In this document: positions 10,001 to 24,345 of the stretch, one piece after another
Layout of the letters: every line of letters starts with the position of its first letter
Position numbering within the stretch: the first letter of the stretch is position 1
NCBI GenBank assembly: GCA_032622095.1
Contig: CP136067.1
Span: forward strand, 43,567,549 to 43,631,548
Direction of reading: 5' to 3'
DNA length: 64,000 bases
From: Siphonodentalium dalli
Taxonomy: Eukaryota > Mollusca > Scaphopoda > Gadilida > Siphonodentaliidae
Notes under the pieces: model-generated
Seen by the model: only the letters and a program-made list of their open reading frames with translations
Database searches by the model: none
What the model was told of the DNA's origin: nothing
Program-made: the position numbers and the translations under genes

Positions 10001-11432
10001 TCATGGGTGCTGTGGGTGTTGGGCTGTCTCCATACCCTTAAAACCCACTAAGGAGCCCAAACTTTTGCAAATCTTCTTATACTGATGAAGATATTTCCAA
10101 AATCACTAGGAGACCTAGAAGTATATACCTTTACAGGTCCCAATTCCAGTTAAATATACCAATTTAACCATTAAAAAAACCAAATATCCCCCCTGAATAG
10201 AGCCCAAAATCCCATTCAGGTGCCCAAATATTTTTTTCCCATTGCCTCTATATATTCTAGAGTGAAATGTGGAATCATTTACAGAATGGGTATAGTCTGA
10301 GAGATGGCTGACTCAGAAATATGTTTTCATAGGCACGGGTGCTGTATGGTTTTATCATGGGTGCTGAGGGTGTTGGGCTGTCTCAATACCCTTAAAACCC
10401 ACTGAGGAGCCCAAACTTTGTGCAAACCATTTGCATAGATGCATACCTATCCACAAACAACAAAAGTGTTGGAAGTAGATACATATAATGGGTCATATGG
10501 CCCAATTCAAGTTAAATATACCAATTTAACTTGAATTGTCATGGGTGCTGTGGGTGTTGGGCTGTCTCCATACCCTTAAAACCCACTAAGGAGCCCAAAC
10601 TTTTGCAAATCTTCTTATACTGATGAAGATATTTCCAAAATCACTAGGAGACCTAGAAGTATATACCTTTACAGGTCCCAATTCCAGTTAAATATACCAA
10701 TTTAACCATTAAAAAAAACAAATATCCCCCCTGAATAGAGCCCAAAATCCCATTCAGGTGCCCAAATATTTTTTTCCCATTGCCTCTATATATTCTAGAG
10801 TGAAATGTGGAATCATTTACAGAATGGGTATAGTCTGAGAGATGGCTGACTCAGAAATATGTTTTCATAGGCACGGGTGCTGTATGGTTTTATCATGGGT
10901 GCTGTGGGTGTTGGGCTGTTTCCATACCCTTAAAACCCACTGAGGAGCCCAAACTTTGTGCAAACCATTTGCATAGATGCATACCTATCCACAAACAACA
11001 AAAGTGTTGGAAGTAGATACATATAATTGGTCATATGGCCCAATTCAAGTTAAATATACCAATTTAACTTGAATTGTCATGGGTGCTGTGGGTGTTGGGC
11101 TGTCTCCATACCCTTAAAACCCACTAGGGAGCCCAAACTTTTGCAAATCTTCTTATACTGATGCAGATATTTCCAAAAACACTAGGAGACCTAGAAGTAT
11201 ATACCTTTACAGGACCCAATTCCAGTTAAATATACCAATTTAACCATTAAAAAAAACAAATATCCCCCATGAATAGAGCCCAAAATCCCATTCAGGTGCC
11301 CAAATATTTTTTTCCCATTGCCTCTATATATTCTAGAGTGAAATGTGGAATCATTTACAGAATGGGTATAGTCTGAGAGATGGCTGACTCAGAAATATGT
11401 TTTCATAGGCACGGGTGCTGTATGGTTTTATC

Positions 11433-14400
11433 ATGGGTGCTGTGGGTGTTGGGCTGTCTCAATACCCTTAAAACCCACTGAGAAGCCCAAACTTTGTGCA
11501 ATCCATTTGCATAGATGCATACCTATCCACAAACAACAAAAGTGTTGGAAGTAGATACATATAATGGGTCATATGGCCCAATTCAAGTTAAATATACCAA
11601 TTTAACTTGAATTGTCATGGGTGCTGTGGGTGTTGGGCTGTCTCCATACCCTTAAAACCCACTAAGGAGCCCAAACTTTTGCAAATCTTCTTATACTGAT
11701 GCAGATATTTCCAAAATCACTAGGAGACCTAGAAGTATATACCTTTACAGGACCCAATTCCAGTTAAATATACCAATTTAACCATTAAAAAAAACAAATA
11801 TCCCCCATGAATAGAGCCCAAAATGCCATTCAGGTGCCCAAATATTTTTTTCCCATTGCCTCTATATATTCTAGAGTGAAATGTGGAATCATTTACAGAA
11901 TGGGTATAGTCTGAGAGATGGCTGACTCAGAAATATGTTTTCATAGGCACGGGTGCTGTGTGGTTTTATCATGGGTGCTGTGGGTGTTGGGCTGTCTCAA
12001 TACCCTTAAAACCCACTGAGGAGCCCAAACTTTGTGCAAACCATTTGCATAGATGCATACCTATCCACAAACAACAAAAGTGTTGGAAGTAGATATATAT
12101 AATTGGTCATATGGCCCAATTCAAGTTAAATATACCAATTTAACTTGAATTGTCATGGGTGCTGTGGGTGTTGAACTGTCTCCATACCCTTAAAACCCAC
12201 TAAGGAGCCCAAACTTTTGCAAATCTTCTTATACTGATGCAGATATTTCCAAAAACACTAGGAGACCTAGAAGTATATACCTTTACAGGACCCAATTCCA
12301 GTTAAATATACCAATTTAACCATTAAAAAAAACAAATATCCCCCACGAATAGAGCCCAAAATCCCATTCAGGTGCCCAAATATTTTTTTACCATTGCCTC
12401 AAAATATTCTAGAGTGAAATGTGGAATCATTAACAGAATGGGTATAGTCTGAGAGATGGCTGACTCAGAAATATGTTTTCATAGGCACGGGTGCTGTATG
12501 GTTTTATCATGGGTGCTGTGGGTGTTGGGCTGTCTCAATACCCTTAAAACCCACTGAGGAGCCCAAACTTTGTGCAAACCATTTGCATAGATGCATACCT
12601 ATCCACAAACAACAAAAGTGTTGGAAGTAGATACATATAATGGGTCATATGGCCCAATTCAAGTTAAATATACCAATTTAACTTGAATTGTCATGGGTGC
12701 TGTGGGTGTTGGGCTGTCTCCATACCCTTAAAACCCACTAAGGAGCCCAAACTTTTGCAAATCTTCTTATACGGATGCAGATATTTCCAAAATCACTAGG
12801 AGACCTAGAAGTATATACCTTTACAGGACCCAATTCCAGTTAAATATACCAATTTAACCATTTAAAAAAACAAATATCCCCCATGAATAGAGCCCAAAAT
12901 CCCATTCAGGTGCCCAAATATTTTTTTCCCATTGCCTCAAAATATTCTAGAGTGAAATGTGGAATCATTTACAGAATGGGTATAGTCTGAGAGATGGCTG
13001 ACTCAGAAATATGTTTTCATAGGCACGGGTGCTGTATGGTTTTATCATGGGTGCTGTGGGTGTTGGGCTGTCTCAATACCCTTAAAACCCACTGAGGAGC
13101 CCAAACTTTGTGCAATCCATTTGCATAGATGCATACCTATCCACAAACAACAAAAGTGTTGGAAGTAGATACATATAATGGGTCATATGGCCCAATTCAA
13201 GTTAAATATACCAATTTAACTTGAATTGTCATGGGTGCTGTGGGTGTTGGGCTGTCTCCATACCCTTAAAACCCACTAAGGAGCCCAAACTTTTGCAAAT
13301 CTTCTTATACTGATGCAGATATTTCCAAAATCACTAGGAGACCTAGAAGTATATACCTTTACAGGACCCAATTCCAGTTAAATATACCAATTTAACCATT
13401 AAAAAAAACAAATATCCCCCATGAATAGAGCCCAAAATGCCATTCAGGTGCCCAAATATTTTTTACCCATTGCCTCTATATATTCTAGAGTGAAATGTGG
13501 AATCATTTACAGAATGGGTATAGTCTGAGAGATGGCTGACTCAGAAATATGTTTTCATAGGCACGGGTGCTGTATGGTTTTATCATGGGTGCTGTGGGTG
13601 TTGGGCTGTCTCAATACCCTTAAAACCCACTGAGGAGCCCAAACTTTGTGCAAACCATTTGCATAGATGCATACCTATCCACAAACAACAAAAGTGTTGG
13701 AAGTAGATACATATAATTGGTCATATGGCCCAATTCAAGTTAAATATACCAATTTAACTTGAATTGTCATGGGTGCTGTGGGTGTTGGACTGTCTCCATA
13801 CCCTTAAAACCCACTAAGGAGCCCAAACTTTTGCAAATCTTCTTATACTGATGCAGATATTTCCAAAAACACTAGGAGACCTAGAAGTATATACCTTTAC
13901 AGGACCCAATTCCAGTTAAATATACCAATTTAACCATTAAAAAAAACAAATATCCCCCATGAATAGAGCCCAAAATCCCATTCAGGTGCCCAAATATTTT
14001 TTTCCCATTGCCTCAAAATATTCTAGAGTGAAATGTGGAATCATTTACAGAATGGGTATAGTCTGAGAGATGGCTGACTCAGAAATATGTTTTCATAGGC
14101 ACGGGTGCTGTATGGTTTTATCATGGGTGCTGTGGGTGTTGGGCTGTCTCAATACCCTTAAAACCCACTGAGGAGCCCAAACTTTGTGCAAACCATTTGC
14201 ATAGATGCATACCTATCCACAAACAACAAAAGTGTTGGAAGTAGATACATATAATTGGTCATATGGCCCAATTCAAGTTAAATATACCAATTTAACTTGA
14301 ATTGTCATGGGTGCTGTGGGTGTTGGACTGTCTCCATACCCTTAAAACCCACTAAGGAGCCCAAACTTTTGCAAACCTTCTTATACTGATGCAGATATTT

Positions 14401-17350
14401 CCAAAAACACTAGGAGACCTAGAAGTATATACCTTTACAGGACCCAATTCCAGTTAAATATACCAATTTAACCATTAAAAAAAACAAATATCCCCCATGA
14501 ATAGAGCCCAAAATCCCATTCAGGTGCCCAAATATTTTTTTACCATTGCCTCAAAATATTCTAGAGTGAAATGTGGAATCATTTACAGAATGGGTATAGT
14601 CTGAGAGATGGCTGACTCAGAAATATGTTTTCATAGGCACGGGTGCTGTATGGTTTTATCATGGGTGCTGTGGGTGTTGGGCTGTCTCAATACCCTTAAA
14701 ACCCACTGAGGAGCCCAAACTTTGTGCAAACCATTTGCATAGATGCATACCTATCCACAAACAACAAAAGTGTTGGAAGTAGATACATATAATGGGTCAT
14801 ATGGCCCAATTCAAGTTAAATATACCAATTTAACTTGAATTGTCATGGGTGCTGTGGGTGTTGGGCTGTCTCCATACCCTTAAAACCCACTAAGGAGCCC
14901 AAACTTTTGCAAATCTTCTTATACGGATGCAGATATTTCCAAAATCACTAGGAGACCTAGAAGTATATACCTTTACAGGACCCAATTCCAGTTAAATATA
15001 CCAATTTAACCATTAAAAAAAACAAATATCCCCCATGAATAGAGCCCAAAATCCCATTCAGGTGCCCAAATATTTTTTTCCCATTGCCTCAAAATATTCT
15101 AGAGTGAAATGTGGAATCATTTACAGAATGGGTATAGTCTGAGAGATGGCTGACTCAGAAATATGTTTTCATAGGCACGGGTGCTGTATGGTTTTATCAT
15201 GGGTGCTGTGGGTGTTGGGCTGTCTCAATACCCTTAAAACCCACTGAGGAGCCCAAACTTTGTGCAAACCATTTGCATAGATGCATACCTATCCACAAAC
15301 AACAAAAGTGTTGGAAGTAGATACATATAATGGGTCATATGGCCCAATTCAAGTTAAATATACCAATTTAACTTGAATTGTCATGGGTGCTGTGGGTGTT
15401 GGGCTGTCTCCATACCCTTAAAACCCACTAAGGAGCCCAAACTTTTGCAAATCTTCTTATACTGATGCAGATATTTCCAAAATCACTAGGAGACCTAGAA
15501 GTATATACCTTTACAGGACCCAATTCCAGTTAAATATACCAATTTAACCATTAAAAAAAACAAATATCCCCCATGAATAGAGCCCAAAATCCCATTCAGG
15601 TGCCCAAATATTTTTTTCCCATTGCCTCTATATATTCTAGAGTGAAATGTGGAATCATTTACAGAATGGGTATAGTCTGAGAGATGGCTGACTCAGAAAT
15701 ATGTTTTCATAGGCACGGGTGCTGTGTGGTTTTATCATGGGTGCTGTGGGTGTTGGGCTGTCTCAATACCCTTAAAACCCACTGAGGAGCCCAAACTTTG
15801 TGCAAACCATTTGCATAGATGCATACCTATCCACAAACAACAAAAGTGTTGGAAGTAGATATATATAATTGGTCATATGGCCCAATTCAAGTTAAATATA
15901 CCAATTTAACTTGAATTGTCATGGGTGCTGTGGGTGTTGGACTGTCTCCATACCCTTAAAACCCACTAAGGAGCCCAAACTTTTGCAAATCTTCTTATAC
16001 TGATGCAGATATTTCCAAAAACACTAGGAGACCTAGAAGTATATACCTTTACAGGACCCAATTCCAGTTAAATATACCAATTTAACCATTAAAAAAAACA
16101 AATATCCCCCACGAATAGAGCCCAAAATCCCATTCAGGTGCCCAAATATTTTTTTACCATTGCCTCAAAATATTCTAGAGTGAAATGTGGAATCATTAAC
16201 AGAATGGGTATAGTCTGAGAGATGGCTGACTCAGAAATATGTTTTCATAGGCACGGGTGCTGTATGGTTTTATCATGGGTGCTGTGGGTGTTGGGCTGTC
16301 TCAATACCCTTAAAACCCACTGAGGAGCCCAAACTTTGTGCAAACCATTTGCATAGATGCATACCTATCCACAAACAACAAAAGTGTTGGAAGTAGATAC
16401 ATATAATGGGTCATATGGCCCAATTCAAGTTAAATATACCAATTTAACTTGAATTGTCATGGGTGCTGTGGGTGTTGGGCTGTCTCCATACCCTTAAAAC
16501 CCACTAAGGAGCCCAAACTTTTGCAAATCTTCTTATACGGATGCAGATATTTCCAAAATCACTAGGAGACCTAGAAGTATATACCTTTACAGGACCCAAT
16601 TCCAGTTAAATATACCAATTTAACCATTTAAAAAAACAAATATCCCCCATGAATAGAGCCCAAAATCCCATTCAGGTGCCCAAATATTTTTTTCCCATTG
16701 CCTCAAAATATTCTAGAGTGAAATGTGGAATCATTTACAGAATGGGTATAGTCTGAGAGATGGCTGACTCAGAAATATGTTTTCATAGGCACGGGTGCTG
16801 TATGGGTTTATCATGGGTGCTGTGGGTGTTGGGCTGTCTCAATACCCTTAAAACCCACTGAGGAGCCCAAACTTTGTGCAATCCATTTGCATAGATGCAT
16901 ACCTATCCACAAACAACAAAAGTGTTGGAAGTAGATACATATAATGGGTCATATGGCCCAATTCAAGTTAAATATACCAATTTAACTTGAATTGTCATGG
17001 GTGCTGTGGGTGTTGGGCTGTCTCCATACCCTTAAAACCCACTAAGGAGCCCAAACTTTTGCAAATCTTCTTATACTGATGCAGATATTTCCAAAATCAC
17101 TAGGAGACCTAGAAGTATATACCTTTACAGGACCCAATTCCAGTTAAATATACCAATTTAACCATTAAAAAAAACAAATATCATCCATGAATAGAGCCCA
17201 AAATGCCATTCAGGTGCCCAAATATTTTTTACCCATTGCCTCTATATATTCTAGAGTGAAATGTGGAATCATTTACAGAATGGGTATAGTCTGAGAGATG
17301 GCTGACTCAGAAATATGTTTTCATAGGCACGGGTGCTGTATGGTTTTATC
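11433..17350. repeat. 7-unit higher-order duplication in the satellite
   Basis: Marker variants repeat 3766 bp apart (7 x 538): GCTGTGTGGTTT at about 11955 and 15721, AGATATATATAATTGG at about 12092 and 15858, CCCCCACGAATAG near 12340 and 16106, CATTAACAGAATGG at about 12428 and 16194, and CCATTTAAAAAAA near 12857 and 16624. Units 4-6 (11971-13584) therefore correspond to units 11-13 (15737-17350). Confidence 0.85.
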
Positions 17351-20300
17351 ATGGGTGCTGTGGGTGTTGGGCTGTCTCAATACCCTTAAAACCCACTGAG
17401 GAGCCCAAACTTTGTGCAAACCATTTGCATAGATGCATACCTATCCACAAACAACAAAAGTGTTGGAAGTAGATACATATAATTGGTCATATGGCCCAAT
17501 TCAAGTTAAATATACCAATTTAACTTGAATTGTCATGGGTGCTGTGGGTGTTGGACTGTCTCCATACCCTTAAAACCCACTAAGGAGCCCAAACTTTTGC
17601 AAATCTTCTTATACTGATGCAGATATTTCCAAAAACACTAGGAGACCTAGAAGTATATACCTTTACAGGACCCAATTCCAGTTAAATATACCAATTTAAC
17701 CATTAAAAAAAACAAATATCCCCCATGAATAGAGCCCAAAATCCCATTCAGGTGCCCAAATATTTTTTTTACCATTGCCTCAAAATATTCTAGAGTGAAA
17801 TGTGGAATCATTTACAGAATGGGTATAGTCTGAGAGATGGCTGACTCAGAAATATGTTTTCATAGGCACGGGTGCTGTATGGTTTTATCATGGGTGCTAA
17901 GGGTGTTGGGCTGTCTCAATACCCTTAAAACCCACTGAGGAGCCCAAACTTTGTGCAAACCATTTGCATAGATGCATACCTATCCACAAACAACAAAAGT
18001 GTTGGAAGTAGATGCATATAATGGGTCATATGGCCCAATTCAAGTTAAATATACCAATTTAACTTGAATTGTCATGGGTGCTGTGGGTGTTGGGCTGTCT
18101 CCATACCCTTAAAACCCACTAAGGAGCCCAAAGTTTTGCAAATCTTCTTATACGGATGCAGATATTTCCAAAATCACTAGGAGACCTAGAAGTATATACC
18201 TTTACAGGACCCAATTCCAGTTAAATATACCAATTTAACCATTAAAAAAAACAAATATCCCCCATGAATAGAGCCCAAAATCCCATTCAGGTGCCCAAAT
18301 ATTTTTTTCCCATTGCCTCAAAATATTCTAGAGTGAAATGTGGAATCATTTACAGAATGGGTATAGTCTGAGAGATGGCTGACTCAGAAATATGTTTTCA
18401 TAGGCACGGGTGCTGTATGGTTTTATCATGGGTGCTGTGGGTGTTGGGCTGTCTCAATACCCTTAAAACCCACTGAGGAGCCCAAACTTTGTGCAAACCA
18501 TTTGCATAGATGCATACCTATCCACAAACAACAAAAGTGTTGGAAGTAGATACATATAATTGGTCATATGGCCCAATTCAAGTTAAATATACCAATTTAA
18601 CTTGAATTGTCATGGGTGCTGTGGGTGTTGGACTGTCTCCATACCCTTAAAACCCACTAAGGAGCCCAAACTTTTGCAAACCTTCTTATACTGATGCAGA
18701 TATTTCCAAAAACACTAGGAGACCTAGAAGTATATACCTTTACAGGACCCAATTCCAGTTAAATATACCAATTTAACCATTAAAAAAAACAAATATCCCC
18801 CATGAATAGAGCCCAAAATCCCATTCAGGTGCCCAAATATTTTTTTACCATTGCCTCAAAATATTCTAGAGTGAAATGTGGAATCATTTACAGAATGGGT
18901 ATAGTCTGAGAGATGGCTGACTCAGAAATATGTTTTCATAGGCACGGGTGCTGTATGGTTTTATCATGGGTGCTGTGGGTGTTGGGCTGTCTCAATACCC
19001 TTAAAACCCACTGAGGAGCCCAAACTTTGTGCAAACCATTTGCATAGATGCATACCTATCCACAAACAACAAAAGTGTTGGAAGTAGATACATATAATGG
19101 GTCATATGGCCCAATTCAAGTTAAATATACCAATTTAACTTGAATTGTCATGGGTGCTGTGGGTGTTGGGCTGTCTCCATACCCTTAAAACCCACTAAGG
19201 AGCCCAAACTTTTGCAAATCTTCTTATACGGATGCAGATATTTCCAAAATCACTAGGAGACCTAGAAGTATATACCTTTACAGGACCCAATTCCAGTTAA
19301 ATATACCAATTTAACCATTAAAAAAAACAAATATCCCCCATGAATAGAGCCCAAAATCCCATTCAGGTGCCCAAATATTTTTTTCCCATTGCCTCAAAAT
19401 ATTCTAGAGTGAAATGTGGAATCATTTACAGAATGGGTATAGTCTGAGAGATGGCTGACTCAGAAATATGTTTTCATAGGCACGGGTGCTGTATGGTTTT
19501 ATCATGGGTGCTGTGGGTGTTGGGCTGTCTCAATACCCTTAAAACCCACTGAGGAGCCCAAACTTTGTGCAAACCATTTGCATAGATGCATACCTATCCA
19601 CAAACAACAAAAGTGTTGGAAGTAGATACATATAATGGGTCATATGGCCCAATTCAAGTTAAATATACCAATTTAACTTGAATTGTCATGGGTGCTGTGG
19701 GTGTTGGGCTGTCTCCATACCCTTAAAACCCACTAAGGAGCCCAAACTTTTGCAAATCTTCTTATACGGATGCAGATATTTCCAAAATCACTAGGAGACC
19801 TAGAAGTATATACCTTTACAGGACCCAATTCCAGTTAAATATACCAATTTAACCATTAAAAAAACCAAATATCCCCCCTGAATAGAGCCCAAAATCCCAT
19901 TCAGGTGCCCAAATATTTTTTTCCCATTGCCTCAAAATATTCTAGAGTGAAATGTGGAATCATTTACAGAATGGGTATAGTCTGAGAGATGGCTGACTCA
20001 GAAATATGTTTTCATAGGCACGGGTGCTGTATGGTTTTATCATGGGTGCTGTGGGTGTTGGGCTGTCTCAATACCCTTAAAACCCACTGAGGAGCCCAAA
20101 CTTTGTGCAAACCATTTGCATAGATGCATACCTATCCACAAACAACAAAAGTGTTGGAAGTAGATACATATAATGGGTCATATGGCCCAATTCAAGTTAA
20201 ATATACCAATTTAACTTGAATTGTCATGGGTGCTGTGGGTGTTGGGCTGTCTCCATACCCTTAAAACCCACTAAGGAGCCCAAACTTTTGCAAATCTTCT

Positions 20301-21655
20301 TATACGGATGCAGATATTTCCAAAATCACTAGGAGACCTAGAAGTATATACCTTTACAGGACCCAATTCCAGTTAAATATACCAATTTAACCATTAAAAA
20401 AAACAAATATCCCCCATGAATAGAGCCCAAAATCCCATTCAGGTGCCCAAATATTTGTTTCCCATTGCCTCAAAATATTCTAGAGTGAAATGTGGAATCA
20501 TTTACAGAATGGGTATAGTCTGAGAGATGGCTGACTCAGAAATATGTTTTCATAGGCACGGGTGCTGTATGGTTTTATCATGGGTGCTGTGGGTGTTGGG
20601 CTGTCTCAATACCCTTAAAACCCACTGAGGAGCCCAAACTTTGTGCAAACCATTTGCATAGATGCATACCTATCCACAAACAACAAAAGTGTTGGAAGTA
20701 GATACATATAATGGGTCATATGGCCCAATTCAAGTTAAATATACCAATTTAACTTGAATTGTCATGGGTGCTGTGGGTGTTGGGCTGTCTCCATACCCTT
20801 AAAACCCACTAAGGAGCCCAAACTTTTGCAAATCTTCTTATACGGATGCAGATATTTCCAAAATCACTAGGAGACCTAGAAGTATATACCTTTACAGGAC
20901 CCAATTCCAGTTAAATATACCAATTTAACCATTAAAAAAACCAAATATCCCCCCTGAATAGAGCCCAAAATCCCATTCAGGTGCCCAAATATTTTTTTCC
21001 CATTGCCTCTATATATTCTAGAGTGAAATGTGGAATCATTTACAGAATGGGTATAGTCTGAGAGATGGCTGACTCAGAAATATGTTTTCATAGGCACGGG
21101 TGCTGTATGGTTTTATCATGGGTGCTGTGGGTGTTGGGCTGTCTCAATACCCTTAAAACCCACTGAGGAGCCCAAACTTTGTGCAAACCATTTGCATAGA
21201 TGCATACCTATCCACAAACAACAAAAGTGTTGGAAGTAGATACATATAATGGGTCATATGGCCCAATTCAAGTTAAATATACCAATTTAACTTGAATTGT
21301 CATGGGTGCTGTGGGTGTTGGGCTGTCTCCATACCCTTAAAACCCACTAAGGAGCCCAAACTTTTGCAAATCTTCTTATACGGATGCAGATATTTCCAAA
21401 ATCACTAGGAGACCTAGAAGTATATACCTTTACAGGACCCAATTCCAGTTAAATATACCAATTTAACCATTAAAAAAACCAAATATCCCCCCTGAATAGA
21501 GCCCAAAATCCCATTCAGGTGCCCAAATATTTTTTTCCCATTGCCTCTATATATTCTAGAGTGAAATGTGGAATCATTTACAGAATGGGTATAGTCTGAG
21601 AGATGGCTGACTCAGAAATATGTTTTCATAGGCACGGGTGCTGTATGGTTTTATC
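17351..21655. repeat. Satellite higher-order block 1 (8 units, 4305 bp)
   Basis: Diagnostic changes are the extra T with ACCATTGCCTC near 17765, GCTAAGGGTG at 17896, GCCCAAAGTTTTG at 18127, CAAACCTTC at 18677 and ATATTTGTTTCCC at 20449. All recur in the same order in blocks 2 and 3. One private change is AGTAGATGCATATAAT near 18007. Confidence 0.9.
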
Positions 21656-24345
21656 ATGGGTGCTGTGGGTGTTGGGCTGTCTCAATACCCTTAAAACCCA
21701 CCGAGGAGCCCAAACTTTGTGCAAACCATTTGCATAGATGCATACCTATCCACAAACAACAAAAGTGTTGTAAGTAGATACATATAATGGGTCATATGGC
21801 CCAATTCAAGTTAAATATACCAATTTAACTTGAATTGTCATGGGTGCTGTGGGTGTTGGGCTGTCTCCATACCCTTAAAACCCACTAAGGAGCCCAAACT
21901 TTTGCAAATCTTCTTATACTGATGCAGATATTTCCAAAATCACTAGGAGACCTAGAAGTATATACCTTTACAGGTCCCAATTCCAGTTAAATATACCAAT
22001 TTAACCATTAAAAAAACCAAATATCCCCCCTGAATAGAGCTCAAAATCCCATTCAGGTGCCCAAATATGTTTTTCCCATTGGCTCTATATATTCTAGAGT
22101 GAAATGTGGAATCATTTACAGAATGGGTATAGTCTGAGAGATGGCTGACTCAGAAATATGTTTTCATAGGCACGGGTGCTGTATGGTTTTATCATGGGTG
22201 CTGTGGGTGTTGGGCTGTCTCAATACCCTTAAAACCCACTGAGGAGCCCAAACTTTGTGCAAACCATTTGCATAGATGCATACCTATCCACAAACAACAA
22301 AAGTGTTGGAAGTAGATACATATAATGGGTCATATGGCCCAATTCAAGTTAAATATACCAATTTAACTTGAATTGTCATGGGTGCTGTGGGTGTTGGGCT
22401 GTCTCCATACCCATAAAACCCACTAAGGAGCCCAAACTTTTGCAAATCTTCTTATACGGATGCAGATATTTCCAAAATCACTAGGAGACCTAGAAGTATA
22501 TACCTTTACAGGACCCAATTCCAGTTAAATATACCAATTTAACCATTAAAAAAACCAAATATCCCCCCTGAATAGAGCCCAAAATCCCATTCAGGTGCCC
22601 AAATATTTTTTTCCCATTGCCTCAAAATATTCTAGAGTGAAATGTGGAATCATTTACAGAATGGGTATAGTCTGAGAGATGGCTGACTCAGAAATATGTT
22701 TTCATAGGCACGGGTGCTGTATGGTTTTATCATGGGTGCTGTGGGTGTTGGGCTGTCTCAATACCCTTAAAACCCACTGAGGAGCCCAAACTTTGTGCAA
22801 ACCATTTGCATAGATGCATACCTATCCACAAACAACAAAAGTGTTGGAAGTAGATACATATAATGGGTCATATGGCCCAATTCAAGTTAAATATACCAAT
22901 TTAACTTGAATTGTCATGGGTGCTGTGGGTGTTGGGCTGTCTCCATACCCTTAAAACCCACTAAGGAGCCCAAACTTTTGCAAATCTTCTTATACGGATG
23001 CAGATATTTCCAAAATCACTAGGAGACCTAGAAGTATATACCTTTACAGGACCCAATTCCAGTTAAATATACCAATTTAACCATTAAAAAAAACAAATAT
23101 CCCCCATGAATAGAGCCCAAAATCCCATTCAGGTGCCCAAATATTTGTTTCCCATTGCCTCAAAATATTCTAGAGTGAAATGTGGAATCATTTACAGAAT
23201 GGGTATAGTCTGAGAGATGGCTGACTCAGAAATATGTTTTCATAGGCACGGGTGCTGTATGGTTTTATCATGGGTGCTGTGGGTGTTGGGCTGTCTCAAT
23301 ACCCTTAAAACCCACTGAGGAGCCCAAACTTTGTGCAAACCATTTGCATAGATGCATACCTATCCACAAACAACAAAAGTGTTGGAAGTAGATACATATA
23401 ATGGGTCATATGGCCCAATTCAAGTTAAATATACCAATTTAACTTGAATTGTCATGGGTGCTGTGGGTGTTGGGCTGTCTCCATACCCTTAAAACCCACT
23501 AAGGAGCCCAAACTTTTGCAAATCTTCTTATACGGATGCAGATATTTCCAAAATCACTAGGAGACCTAGAAGTATATACCTTTACAGGACCCAATTCCAG
23601 TTAAATATACCAATTTAACCATTAAAAAAACCAAATATCCCCCCTGAATAGAGCCCAAAATCCCATTCAGGTGCCCAAATATTTTTTTCCCATTGCCTCT
23701 ATATATTCTAGAGTGAAATGTGGAATCATTTACAGAATGGGTATAGTCTGAGAGATGGCTGACTCAGAAATATGTTTTCATAGGCACGGGTGCTGTATGG
23801 TTTTATCATGGGTGCTGTGGGTGTTGGGCTGTCTCAATACCCTTAAAACCCACTGAGGAGCCCAAACTTTGTGCAAACCATTTGCATAGATGCATACCTA
23901 TCCACAAACAACAAAAGTGTTGGAAGTAGATACATATAATGGGTCATATGGCCCAATTCAAGTTAAATATACCAATTTAACTTGAATTGTCATGGGTGCT
24001 GTGGGTGTTGGGCTGTCTCCATACCCTTAAAACCCACTAAGGAGCCCAAACTTTTGCAAATCTTCTTATACGGATGCAGATATTTCCAAAATCACTAGGA
24101 GACCTAGAAGTATATACCTTTACAGGACCCAATTCCAGTTAAATATACCAATTTAACCATTAAAAAAACCAAATATCCCCCCTGAATAGAGCCCAAAATC
24201 CCATTCAGGTGCCCAAATATTTTTTTCCCATTGCCTCTATATATTCTAGAGTGAAATGTGGAATCATTTACAGAATGGGTATAGTCTGAGAGATGGCTGA
24301 CTCAGAAATATGTTTTCATAGGCACGGGTGCTGTATGGTTTTATC

